From: Symsagittifera roscoffensis
Taxonomy: Eukaryota; Xenacoelomorpha; Acoela; Convolutidae
Assembly (NCBI RefSeq): GCF_963678635.1
Contig: NC_087062.1
Span: 86,217,845 to 86,281,844, forward strand
Direction: 5' to 3'
DNA length: 64,000 nt
Part shown: piece after piece, positions 11,467 through 22,819 of the stretch
How the letters are laid out: every line of letters begins with the position of its first letter
Numbering within the stretch: the first letter of the stretch is position 1
Position numbers and translations under genes: made by a program
The notes under the pieces: generated by a model
The model's input: only the letters and a program-made list of their open reading frames with translations
What the model was told of the DNA's origin: nothing
Databases searched by the model: none

Positions 11467-11830
11467 TCATGCCTTCATGGTATGTTTAACAGTCTTGAAT
11501 GATCGTTCTGCTAGTCCATTTGGTTTTGGATGATAGATCGGTAATTTAACTTTGTAAAAACTCTGCGACTTGCACCATAAGTCAAAGTCATCGCTTACAA
11601 TTTTGGTCCCGCTGTGTAATACTAGAGTTTTTTGTACTCCAAGTCTTGCAAAGACCGTTGACAGACATTTGTTGACATTTAAAGTAGTCCTGTCATTGAT
11701 CGGAAACGCTTCAATCCAGCCACTTCCTGCATAAAGAGCAACCAATATGTCTCCTTGCTCTTTGATATGGGCTCAATCCGTATGGAATTGTTCACATACG
11801 TCTTCTTCTGACCATTTGGCAACTGTTTTC
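11467..11830 (-). pseudogene. Retrotransposon integrase catalytic core (broken)
   Basis: An rve-type integrase core that would join element DNA to the host genome. On the minus strand FHTD (about 11785) gives the first Asp, VALYAGSGWIEAFPIN the following strand region, LHSGTKIVSDDF (about 11600) the second Asp and PKPNGLAERSFKTVK (about 11500) the Glu. A TGA directly after the first Asp codon, where Trp is usual, breaks the frame. The zinc-binding N-terminal part should lie at about 11850-12050, but I could not trace it clearly. Confidence 0.65.
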
Positions 11831-12575
11831 CAAAGCAATGCTCTGCTCTTTTGGCCATCAAGCAACCATTATCAGAGCAGTTTCTGTTGTTTGTCTTCCT
11901 AGATACGTCGTATGTGAGAATCGTACAACATGTCCTCTGAATCTCGGCGGTATGAAAGATAAAACGCCCCTCTTTATGACTCTTCGTATTGTCAATGTTT
12001 CAGCTTCCTTCTTGAACTTTGGTTGAGCTTTTGAGGATTGTATCATAACATCGCTTTGTATCCATTTGAAAACATTTTGAAAACTTTTTCGATTAGAGAT
12101 AGTTTTCGATTTTGTTCAGCTTGATTGTCTGCGTGTCTGCGAAGACGATTTCGTTCTGAAAGAAACAGATTTGGACCTTTTCTGATGTCTCATTGTCGAA
12201 ACGTAGTCTGCTCACAGCGCTCGCATGGGGAGTCTGATCTACTGGCTCATGCTTTAATTTGTAACCGCCGAATCACATCAGCGGAATAACCCATCTGGTT
12301 ATTTGTATCTGATTGTGAATTCGTGATCTCTCCGTATGGCGCTTTGTGATCTCAAGAGGTACTGCAAGGTTTAGGATCTGTTCATAGAGTAAATTTGTGC
12401 CCTAGTAAAATTTATATTAGTCGTGCGACCACAAACACGATTGCCGAAGCTTCTTGTTCTACTATGGAGAAGTTAAACTCTGCTGATGATAGCTTCTTTC
12501 AAACGTAGATCACTGGATATCATTATTGTGAGGGAACCCCACCGATTGCCTGTTCTGAAGCATACTTGGTCACAG

Positions 12576-13621
12576 TCACTTCTTTTTCCAGGGAGTAGGA
12601 TTGCACGAATGATTTGAGCAGAAATCTGGTTTGATACTCTGAAAGAACTTTTTGTGTCGGTCTGTTGACTCGAAGTCTTGACTCCTTAATTCATTCAGAG
12701 GGAGCATCTTGGTGGAAAAAGTCCGAATCTTTTGTCCGTAGAAGTTTGGCAGTCCACAAAATGATTGAAGTTTTTTGTGGTTCACAAGTGTTTTAGAGCT
12801 CCAACCTTTTTTCACCAAGACTATCATCAGGCCTAATTTCATAATCTGTACTTGAATATCCTACAAACGAAACAAATCTGAGTTGTTTTGAGTTCAAATT
12901 AGTCTGATTGATGGTGATTTTTCTCTCTAAGTCGTCCAATTACTGCAATCATACTCTTTTCGTTTTGCTCGTGTGATCTTCTGTAGACAAACTTGTCGTT
13001 TTCGAAGTTAATCACGCCTCTGATTTCTTTCAGTGCGTTCTCGGTGCAGTTTTGAAAGATTGAGGAAGAGTCTCCAACCCTTGAGATAGTAGACACATTT
13101 TGAATAGCCCTGTTGGGTGTTGACTGCGCACACTTTTTTCACTTCATCAGCATGTGCGATTTGATGGGAAGCGTCTAAAAGGTCGACTTGTCAGAACAAC
13201 TTATCTCCAAGCAAGTTGTTGAAATTGGACTCCATTTCGGGTAATGAGTAGTTTTGGTCCATAAATTTGCCATTGAGGTGATCTTTGTAGTCGGCATAAA
13301 GTCTGAGGTCACCATATTCTTTCTCTGCCACACGACTGGCGATGCAGTGCTAACTCCTCTGAGCTGCACTGGCTCGAGAACGAGCTGCCCGACCTTGTCC
13401 TGTAGCTTTGCTTTTACTGCCTCTTGCATCGGCATCGGCATGTTGCAAGCTTTGCGGAAAATTAGTTGGACCTCAGGCTTCAGTTTCACCAGTTTCACCT
13501 GGGCCGTGCAATATCCCTGAAAGCCCACGTATCGAGTAAGAGGTCGCGCCCAAGGATTCCGAAATCCTTGTTTGATAGCAGAACTGCCTGGGGTAGCTTT
13601 GAAGTGTTTCGATCCTTCCAT
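12576..13621 (-). pseudogene. Retrotransposon reverse transcriptase and RNase H linker (broken)
   Basis: Three minus-strand frames in order. First, 13621-13175 with PVVWQRKN, the N-terminal RT region. Then 13096-12899, SIFQNCTENALKEIRGVINF followed by a degraded catalytic region (the usual YxDD position reads FENDKFVY). Last, 12842-12576 with HKKLQSFCGLPNFYGQKI, the standard post-RT sequence, and MLPLNELRS. Loss of the active-site Asp pair and repeated frame shifts mean no activity. Confidence 0.65.
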
Positions 13622-13622
13622 G

Positions 13623-13820
13623 TCAGGTTACAGAATGTTGTTCCTTTGAATTAGAATTTGTCCCATCATACGCTTCTAGAGTCCGAGCAGCTCCATCCAG
13701 AGTAGATCTTCCAAGCTTCACACAGAATTTCAACGATATCACTGTTGTATCAGCAACCGTCTCCACTTGCAGTTTCATCTCAGTGCTATGAATGACGACA
13801 CTTTTCCATGCGGTGGCCAT
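13623..13820 (-). pseudogene. Retrotransposon aspartic protease region (broken)
   Basis: On the minus strand VETVADTTVISLKFCVKLGR aligns with the usual V-D-T-G-A-D-x-T/S-V pattern of retroviral-type proteases. Here the catalytic DTG reads ETV, so it is inactive. It lies between the gag zinc-knuckle-like segment and the reverse transcriptase, as expected. Confidence 0.55.
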
Positions 13821-13989
13821 GCCGATAGGACTTGATGCAAAAAAATCCTACTTTAGCTCCGTTCTCTGAGCTTTCTGTTTCCCCCTCTTAGAACTGACCA
13901 CCATCAGCATGATGATTTACTTTTGTATTAACTCTGCTATAATTTGTGTGGTTGTTGCTTAACTTACTTTGAGACTCTTTTGCAAAGTG

Positions 13990-14721
13990 TCCTATTTTAC
14001 ACTTTACATTTCTTACCCTTTGAGCTACATTTCTTACCCTTTGAAGGACAATATTTCCCCGTGCAGTTTTCTGTCTCAGTTAGGACATTCCGATTTAATA
14101 CCACTGTAAGTTTTTTTCTAACAATTTCTAGTTTTCTAAAATTGATCGTTTTTTTATCCTTATCCTTAGAGGACCCAGCAAACTGCTGTGTTTGATGGCT
14201 AAGCTGTAACACAGTTTGCATTTCAGTTAGACTTAAGTCTGTGTTAATTCTTCTTGCCTCAATTATTTTGAGTTTGCTGATCTTAGTCTCGAAATAACTT
14301 CATTTGTATCATCTCATCTTACGCATCAGCGGTGTTTCTAAGTTTTGAAAGGTTTTGAAATTGAGCATCCTCACAAAATCTTGAAAATAATTCTCCTTGA
14401 TTCTGAACTGTCGATAAGAACATGGCTCGAGCTACAGCGATTACTTATTCTCTGAGTCTGCAGTAATTTCAAATCACAACGTAGATCTCATTCAACATCA
14501 ACCCGCTGAGGTTTTAGGGCGAAACAAGACTCGGCAACTTCATGATTGCCTGCATTCTACATTGGCTGAGGAAGAAATGCGTCCTTTGAAGGACTGCGAT
14601 TTTGATTGGGTCTACAGCCTTGTCTATTTTTCCCCCTGAGCGTACTCCTATTGAAAGCATATAGTCAAGCCATGGCCTTTTCAGGTTTCGAAGGACCTAA
14701 TGAATTTTTAGAGTTTTTCAT
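13990..14721 (-). pseudogene. Gag region with Cys/Lys-rich tail (broken)
   Basis: On the minus strand an ATG at 14721 starts MKNSKNSLGPSKPEKAMA followed by a stop, where a gag capsid should continue. The 3' part (14221-13997) ends in a Cys/Lys pattern (CTGKYCPSKGKKC, then SSKGKKCKV) like a degenerate zinc-knuckle region. Identification rests on position before the protease and on this composition. The boundary of the 3018-bp duplication (14209) falls inside it, so the N-terminal half exists twice. Confidence 0.45.
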
Positions 14722-17226
14722 TTCAGGTTTTCCAGTCTGGTAACCCCGGTTTGTGAATTGGTACCAGGCAAAAACTTTTTTGTGTCGATTTTCATGGGAT
14801 CGATGTTGATGATAAGTTGCCTAAAATTTAGTTGGTAATCATAGTTGTAATCAATGGGAAACGTATACGTACAAAAAAGATACGACATTCGGTAGCAATA
14901 CCTTTTTTCACATGTTTTCATTTTTGGTAGCGTTTTGTCGACATAATAGCATCGCTTCCACGTAAAGAATCAGTAATATCATGAAAATCTATCATGGTTG
15001 CCTTATTCAGACAGTTAGTTAAACTCAGATGACAATAAAGATGACAACAAGAAAAATAGATCAGTTCTGAACCGATTTATTATACCTGAGCAGACCGGGA
15101 GTTGCTTATATTTTTACTATTTGAATTTTACATTAAGAGTTTTCACTTTGATAATTTCTCAGAACATCAAAGGTAGGGTACTGCGGCTTTTATATCTGTG
15201 ATTTTCTAATGGTCGGATGTCGTGGAAACAGTCTTAGCTTAAAATCATTTCGACGTCATTTCCATTATCTTAAAGTGTATAAAGCTTTTAAATTCACTGA
15301 CATTGATGATAGAGGACCTTAAGCTTAAACCATTCTCCACAAAACGGTCGGGCATAATTATTCAGCTGAAAAGGTTCAATCACTCGTTTTGTCATTTTAA
15401 TTGTTTGCAATTTATTTCCTCTGACACTTAAATAGACAGTTAGATCTGGATTTTTGCTGAATAGTTTTAATTCGAAAAATTGAGAAAAAAACCTTTAGCA
15501 TGGAAAACAGACGTGGCACAAGTACTTTTTTGTCACTTCAAGGCTAGCGGATTGCAAAAAGTTTTTTCCTCCTGCTGTGCTGTAGAGGATGTTTTTTGCA
15601 GGGTAAACTTTTACAAAGACTATGAAGAACGTTGTGACGTTCCGATAGTAGGCAGAAAAAAAACAATTTTCTGCTGGGCAGCGAATATTGCTCTTTGAGT
15701 GGGAGTTTTTTCTTCAAAAACGCAGAACCAATTGGCTTGCTTGCCGATGCAAATAACTCAGAGCGGATACTGCTGGAATTGTTTTTTGTCGGAAATCTTT
15801 GATTTACGTGATAAAATTTCTCTGATTGTTTTGAAAGTGACAGCGTTTTTGTGACAGATTTTTTTCTTTCGTAGCTTTAGATCAAGCGCATGCTATCAAG
15901 CGCCTCCGTTTTTTCTGCCCATCGGTAATTGAAAATCGAAGAGTTTTGGTGAGCATTTTTTTCAATGTGCAAAGAGCCCATTTTTTTCGTATTGGACGGT
16001 GGATTACCTTATTCTGGCTGAACAAAGCAACAACTTTCAAATCTGTATATAGGTTAGTGACTAAATCAGAAGAAGAATACTTGAGATGGTAGAATTGTAA
16101 CTTAGAAGGCAGTCGGATTTATTCAACTTCAATGGTGGGTACTTTTTCAAGATGAACCTTAATTATTGTTTGTGGCCTGCCAAATGTATGATGAACTGTA
16201 ATCAAGGCAGTATTCATTAAAGTTTACTAAGAAAGAAGCAGACGTCAACTCTCAAACGGGCAGAGTCGATAGCGTTTTGAAATTGCCCAAATCATTCTGG
16301 TCAATGTAGAGGATCAGTATTGAGGTGAGACAATTTCCATTCTGGCAACGGGTTTTACGTTTTATGGTAAAAATTCAGCGAAGTCTTTGAATTGGAGAGA
16401 TTTTCGTACATAATTTTGCAGATAATGCGGCATTTTTTGATCAACGTGATGTTTGGATTGCCGTTACAAATTCTCAAAAAATCTCAGATTTTGATTAAAA
16501 CGCATTCATGATAACAGTCTTAGATTCCACATCTGACAAATCAAGACGGATATTGCCGATTGGAATGAAGCAGTAATAATTGAGTTAACACATAACGGTT
16601 CCAAACCAACTGCACTCGTTGACGGTTCCGTTTTTTGAGCAGACGGAACTTCTTCGGTAGATCTGTTTACCCAGTTTTCTATGATTTTTTATTTGACTAG
16701 TCTCTCTTTGTACAAGTCTAATATTTTGGACCTCACTTTCAAGTCTCCAGAATCGCATTTTAATTTAAGGTGGTTCGCCAATTCAATTTGGTTTTCCTGG
16801 GCAGACAATTCCAAGTCTATCTGATGAACTCATTTTATCGTTCTTGTTTTCCACAGCGTAATGTTGCAATCTCAGCTCTATACTTCATTGGATTAAACTT
16901 AAGGCCACAGATTAGTATTTTGAAGTGTCGAAGTTGTGAGATTTTGGTTCAAATGTGTTGATTTGCGGAATTTCGAGATTTAGAAGTTTCAAAATGGCTA
17001 TGGATACTTGTAGCGTCAATGTTTTGTCGGGATTTGATAAGAAGTTCATCGTGTCTGTCTGCTGAAAATTCTAAGAATATTCGAAGGCGCATTGCAAAAT
17101 CTCGAGAGATCAAGAAGAATTTTGAAAACGGCTTTTTCCCGAGATTTTTTTTTCAATTTTGAAGCCGTTTTTAATTTTAACAGTGCATTCTTTCCTATTC
17201 ATGGCCTTAAATATGTACTCCTGGTT
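14209..17226. repeat. 3018-bp tandem duplication, unit 1
   Basis: Every position has its partner 3018 bp to the right with only about a dozen substitutions that I noticed (roughly 0.4%). Examples are CAGTTAGAC versus CAATTAGAC and GATCAGTATTG versus GATCACTATTG. The unit holds the gag N-terminal part and 5' LTR of the retrotransposon plus about 2 kb of flank (15167-17226) in which I recognise nothing. Short open frames in it (for example 15480-15698 and 16770-16961) have no recognisable product. Confidence 0.9.
14745..15166 (-). repeat. 5' LTR of the Ty3/gypsy element (and duplicate at 17763-18184)
   Basis: Similar to 10615-10985 along its length. Outer end TGTTCTGAGAAATTATC on the minus strand. 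An almost identical second copy lies 3018 bp to the right as part of the tandem duplication. Confidence 0.5.
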
Positions 17227-20200
17227 ACACAGTTTGCATTTCAATTAGACTTAAGTCTGTGTTAATTCTTCTTGCCTCAATTATTTTGAGTTTGCTGATC
17301 TTAGTCTCGAAATAACTTCATTTGTATCATCTCATCTTACGCATCAGCGGTGTTTCTAAGTTTTGAAAGGTTTTGAAATTGAGCATCCTCACAAAATCTT
17401 GAAAATAATTCTCCTTGATTCTGAACTGTCGATAAGAACATGGCTCGAGCTACAGCGATTACTTATTCTCTGAGTCTGCAGTAATTTCAAATCACAACGT
17501 AGATCTCATTCAACATCAACCCGCTGAGGTTTTAGGGCGAAACAAGACTCGGCAACTTCATGATTGCCTGCATTCTACATTGGCTGAGGAAGAAATGCGT
17601 CCTTTGAAGGACTGCGATTTTGATTGGGTCTACAGCCTTGTCTATTTTTCCCCCTGAGCGTACTCCTATTGAAAGCATATAGTCAAGCCATGGCCTTTTC
17701 AGGTTTCGAAGGACCTAATGAATTTTTAGAGTTTTTCATTTCAGGTTTTCCAGTCTGGTAACCCCGGTTTGTGAATTGGTACCAGGCAAAAACTTTTTTG
17801 TGTCGATTTTCATGGGATCGATGTTATTGATAAGTTGCCTAAAATTTAGTTGGTAATCATAGTTGTAATCAATGGGAAACGTATACGTACAAAAAAGATA
17901 CGACATTCGGTAGCAATACCTTTTTTCACATGTTTTCATTTTTGGTAGCTTTTTGTTGACATAAGAGCATCGCTTCCACGTAAAGAATCAGTAATATCAT
18001 GAAAATCTATCATGGTTGCCTTATTCAGACAGTTAGTTAAACTCAGATGACAATAAAGATGACAACAAGAAAAATAGATCAGTTCTGAACCGATTTATTA
18101 TACCTGAGCAGACCGGGACTTGCTTATATTTTTACTATTTGAATTTTACATTAAGAGTTTTCACTTTGATAATTTCTCAGAACATCAAAGGTAGGGTACT
18201 GCGGCTTTTATATCTGTGATTTTCTAATGGTCGGATGTCGTGGAAACAGTCTTAGCTTAAAATCATTTCGACGTCATTTCCATTATCTTAAAGTGTATAA
18301 AGCTTTTAAATTCACTGACATTGATGATAGAGGACCTTAAGCTTAAACCATTCTCCACAAAACGGTCGGGCATAATTATTCAGCTGAAAAGGTTCAATCA
18401 CTCGTTTTGTCATTTTAATTGTTTGCAATTTATTTCCTCTGACACTTAAATAGACAGTTAGATCTGGATTTTTGCTGAATAGTTTTAATTCGAAAAATTG
18501 AGAAAAAAACCTTTAGCATGGAAAACAGACGTGGCACAAGTACTTTTTTGTCACTTCAAGGCTAGCGGATTGCAAAAAGTTTTTTCCTCCTGCTGTGCTG
18601 TAGAGGATATTTTTTGCAGGGTAAATTTTTACAAAGACTATGAAGAACGTTGTGACGTTCCGATAGTAGGCAGAAAAAAAACAATTTTCTGCTGGGCAGC
18701 GAATATTGCTCTTTGAGTGGGAGTTTTTTCTTCAAAAACGCAGAACCAATTGGCTTGCTTGCCGATGCAAATAACTCAGAGCGGATACTGCTGGAATTGT
18801 TTTTTGTCGGAAATCTTTGATTTACGTGATAAAATTTCTCTGATTGTTTTGAAAGTGACAGCGTTTTTGTGACAGATTTTTTTCTTTCGTAGCTTTAGAT
18901 CAAGCGCATGCTATCAAGCGCCTCCGTTTTTTCTGTCCATCGGTAATTGAAAATCGAAGAGTTTTGGTGAGCATTTTTTTCAATGTGCAAAGAGCCCATT
19001 TTTTTCGTATTGGACGGTGGATTACCTTATTCTGGCTGAACAAAGCAACAACTTTCAAATCTGTATATAGGTTAGTGACTAAATCAGAAGAAGAATACTT
19101 GAGATGGTAGAATTGTAACTTAGAAGGCAGTCGGATTTATTCAACTTCAATGGTGGGTACTTTTTCAAGATGAACCTTAATTATTGTTTGTGGCCTGCCA
19201 AATGTATGATGAACTGTAATCAAGGCAGTATTCATTAAAGTTTACTAAGAAAGAAGCAGACGTCAACTCTCAAACGGGCAGAGTCGATAGCGTTTTGAAA
19301 TTGCCCAAATCATTCTGGTCAATGTAGAGGATCACTATTGAGGTGAGACAATTTCCATTCTGGCAACGGGTTTTACGTTTTATGGTAAAAATTCAGCGAA
19401 GTCTTTGAATTGGAGAGATTTTCGTACATAATTTTGCAGATAATGCGGCATTTTTTGATCAACGTGATGTTTGGATTGCCGTTACAAATTCTCAAAAAAT
19501 CTCAGATTTTGATTAAAACGCATTCATGATAACAGTCTTAGATTCCACATCTGACAAATCAAGACGGATATTGCCGATTGGAATGAAGCAGTAACAATTG
19601 AGTTAACACATAACGGTTCCAAACCAACTGCACTCGTTGACGGTTCCGTTTTTTGAGCAGACGGAACTTCTTCGGTAGATCTGTTTACCCAGTTTTCTAT
19701 GATTTTTTATTTGACTAGTCTCTCTTTGTACAAGTCTAATATTTTGGACCTCACTTTCAAGTCTCCAGAATCGCATTTTAATTTAAGGTGGTTCGCCAAT
19801 TCAATTTGGTTTTCCTGGGCAGACAATTCCAAGTCTATCTGATGAACTCATTTTATCGTTCTTGTTTTCCACAGCGTAATGTTGCAATCTCAGCTCTATA
19901 CTTCATTGGATTAAACTTAAGGCCACAGATTAGTATTTTGAAGTGTCGAAGTTGTGAGATTTTGGTTCAAATGTGTTGATTTGCGGAATTTCGAGATTTA
20001 GAAGTTTCAAAATGGCTATGGATACTTGTAGCGTCAATGTTTTGTCGGGATTTGATAAGAAGTTCATCGTGTCTGTCTGCTGAAAATTCTAAGAATATTC
20101 GAAGGCGCATTGCAAAATCTCGAGAGATCATGAAGAATTTTGAAAACGGCTTTTTCCCGAGATTTTTTTTTCAATTTTGAAGCCGTTTTTAATTTTAACA

Positions 20201-20244
20201 GTGCATTCTTTCCTATTCATGGCCTTAAATATGTACTCCTGGTT
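17227..20244. repeat. 3018-bp tandem duplication, unit 2
   Basis: Starts ACACAGTTTGCATTTCAATT, partner of 14209, and ends TATGTACTCCTGGTT, partner of 17226. No spacer separates the two units. The sequence after 20244 is unique, which fixes the right edge. The junction has little or no microhomology. Confidence 0.9.
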
Positions 20245-21565
20245 TATGGCCCGTTTACTTTCAAGCTTCACTCTAGCAAAACTAGTAGAAATAATCTTAA
20301 TCGACCCGATCAGATTCTACTGCTGGCAAATACGACAAAACATCACGGCAAGCAAGGACGGGTTGGCCATCAAATAACGAGTGACTTCTCTGAACTTCAT
20401 ATAACACCTGGCAGAAAAAACAGAGGGAAGAATTTGGCGTAAGGCAGTCAATCCGAAAAAATTCTGGCTGATCGGAAAAAGTGCTATGAGCATTTTTATC
20501 TGGCTTGATAATTTAAGACGAGCAGATAAAAAGATGCAAGCAACTCAATAAATTTATTTTTCTTTAAACTTTTCTTTAAAACGCTTTTTTGGATAAAGTA
20601 AGCAAAAAACAAGCACAAACACAAATAAGGCAAATTTTTTAAACAAAACCGACAACCTGCTTTTTGGGGACATTTTGAGATTCCAATTTAGCTTGCTTCC
20701 GTTTGAAAATTTCCGCAAATTTTCATCATAATTCTTCTTTTCGTTTATATTTTTTAACTTCTGTTCTAAATTTTGGCTGTATTGTAAAATAAACTTGAAA
20801 CTTTCAATTCGAAGCAAGCATTTTAATGCAATGAATTAGCATAGGATTTTTTTCGTTGAAGCTAAATATTGGCATTGAATTTTTTCATCTTCAGCAATTT
20901 TTTGAGAAAAAAATGGTGTAGAATTGAGAAGAAGCTAATTCTTGTAAAATTTTCAATATGGTGTCCCGTTCGTTGAGAATAGGTGGTTGCTTTTATGCAG
21001 ATTCTTTAATGATCTTTGAGTCGATTAAAGTGAAAAGCGGACAAGCATTGAAAGGTATTGCTGATATGCGCACTTTTTGAAAAGTGTATCAAGTCATGCA
21101 GCAATCTATCTTTCCGGGAAGCTAACCTAAAAATGGAAGAACTATATGATTAGATGATTTTTTCTCGGAAAAATTAGTTTTTTAAACGTGTAAGACCTAT
21201 CTATCCTTTTTTCCGATAAAACAGCTTTTTCCCTATAAAACAGCCTTTAACCCGACTTTCTCGAGGAGCGTCACTAAGATATTTTCGCTTACAAGAATGC
21301 AGAAAAAATCAAACTGAATTATTTGAATTCAGGTTGTTTCGATAAATCAATCTAATTTGGAAACCGACTTTTCGCTATACAAAAATTATTCAATTTTTTG
21401 TACAACATTAGCAATTCAGAAAATGAGCACTTAAGCAAACTCTGATCAACCTGAACATTTTTGTGAACAATTCAAATATCAAAACTTATTGCGATAAGTC
21501 GAGGCTGAACAGACACAAATCTCATCAACTTCGGCCAACAATCAAAAACAATAGAAAAACTTATT
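20245..21565. other. Non-coding stretch between duplications
   Basis: AT-rich. A short plus-strand frame (20140-20442) and a minus-strand frame (20554-20817, Lys/Phe-rich) show no recognisable domain and are probably chance. I see no RNA gene or clear repeat. Confidence 0.4.
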
Positions 21566-21569
21566 GGCT

Positions 21570-22562
21570 GTTTTCCAGTTCCTCCCACCCCTTTGATGTT
21601 TCTGAAATTCAAAAAAGGAAAAATTATTCGAAATGTGTCAACATGATCAGGTGTACAAATTTTAAGTTTTTTTCATACATGCAAAATGACGTGATGAAAA
21701 ATTTTTGTACAGGCTTGGTTTGTAATTTTAGAAGGGGTGGAGGAGAGGGTTGGGAAACTGGGAAAAAGCTATTTTAGTCGTGATTCGGCTTCCGAAGAGT
21801 TAGTATACATACATGAGCAATAAGAACCATCCTTGATTTTTGATGTGATCAAAAAATTTAACAACCCCACGCCTAATACGTAATTTATATGAACGGGCCG
21901 TTTTGAATAAGAAATGCTAAAATAGCTAAGAATGGGAAACGGCCAGAGAACCTGAACTAAAAATTATAAAAAGATAACACGAGAATGACAACCCGAAAAA
22001 TAATGAAAAACTAAAATCGGGAAGTAAGACTCCGATAATACCATCTGGGGAGTTTTTACCACAAAGCTTCCAGTTTTGATGTTTTTGAAATTCAAAAAAG
22101 GAAAAATTATTCGAAATGTGTCAACATGATCAGGTGTACAAATTTTAATTTTTTTTTGACATGCAAAATGACATGATGAACAGTTTTTGTACAGCCTTGG
22201 TGTGTAACTTTAGAAGTGGGGAGGAAAGGGTTGGGAAACTGGAAAAAGCTACTTTAGTCGTGATTCGGCTTCCGATGAGTTAATATACATATATGAGCAA
22301 TAAGAACCATCCTTGATTTTTGATGTGATCAAAAAATTTAACAACCCCACGCCTAATACGTAATTTATATGAACCGACCGTTTTGAAAAAGAAATGGTAA
22401 AATAGCTAAAAAAAATGGGAAAAAGCCAGAGAACCTGAACTAAAAATTATAAAAAGATAACACGAGAATGAAAACCCGAAATATAATCAAAAACTAAAAT
22501 CGGGAACTAAAACTTCGAAAATACCATCTGGGGAATTTGTACCACAAAGCTTCCAGTTTTGT
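21570..22562 (+). repeat. Older tandem duplication of about 480 bp
   Basis: Two units, about 21570-22078 and about 22050-22562. Shared blocks such as GAAATTCAAAAAAGGAAAAA (21604 and 22087), CATCCTTGATTTTTGATGTG (about 21828 and 22308) and CCACAAAGCTTCCAGTTTTG (about 22059 and 22543) are offset by 480-484 bp. Divergence is several percent, so it is older than the 3018-bp event. The left part of each unit resembles family C termini (GGCTGTTTTCCAGTTCC and AACTGGAAAAAGCT). Confidence 0.75.
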
Positions 22563-22694
22563 TATTCAAATTTTAGATTGTCAGTTTGTGACCTTTACAG
22601 CTGGTGTTGATTAAAATTGGTTATCGTCTAATAACGGAATTAAAAAGTGAACCTGATGGTTTGAAAATTATGAAGAGACACTTTTGTATTTCAG

Positions 22695-22819
22695 CAAATG
22701 CAAGTGGTGCGAGTTTGGATGGTATAACCCCACAACCACCCGCAGCAGCGGCAGAACAAAGGCGGCGAAGCAGTTTAAGAAAAGCTTCCCAGATAGACCG
22801 CAACCTATACGCCAACAGG
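22695..22819 (+). CDS. Exon a of the main gene
   Basis: Acceptor TTGTATTTCAG precedes and donor GTCAGT follows. The exon starts with two bases of a split codon and ends on a codon boundary. It encodes a short Ala run (PPAAAAEQ), then a basic RRRSSLRKAS segment that looks like a basophilic kinase site. The reading frame is also open upstream to 22604, but the acceptor and the match in phase favour a start at 22695. Confidence 0.7.

Larger units (their letters stand above)
10615..15166 (-). mobile_element. Decayed Ty3/gypsy-type LTR retrotransposon (minus strand)
   Basis: Read on the minus strand: 5' LTR (about 15166-14745), gag with a Cys-rich end (14721 to about 13990), protease-like block (about 13820-13623), reverse transcriptase (13621-12899), RT/RNase H connection (12842-12576), integrase (about 11830-11467), pol C terminus (11321-11025), polypurine tract (11000-10986) and 3' LTR (10985 to about 10615). 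The order protease-RT-RNase H-integrase fits Ty3/gypsy. Many stops and frame shifts, and strongly diverged LTRs, show it is old and inactive. Its 5' part, from gag outward, is included in a recent tandem duplication. Confidence 0.7.

Noticed and set aside
13254-13520. Plus-strand frame in the retrotransposon region
   Set aside because: It is the antisense shadow of the reverse transcriptase frame on the minus strand.
15480-18716. Duplicated short frames (for example 15480-15698 and 18498-18716) as a gene pair
   Set aside because: They are duplicated only because the whole 3018-bp unit is duplicated. They have no recognised domain and no coding bias.
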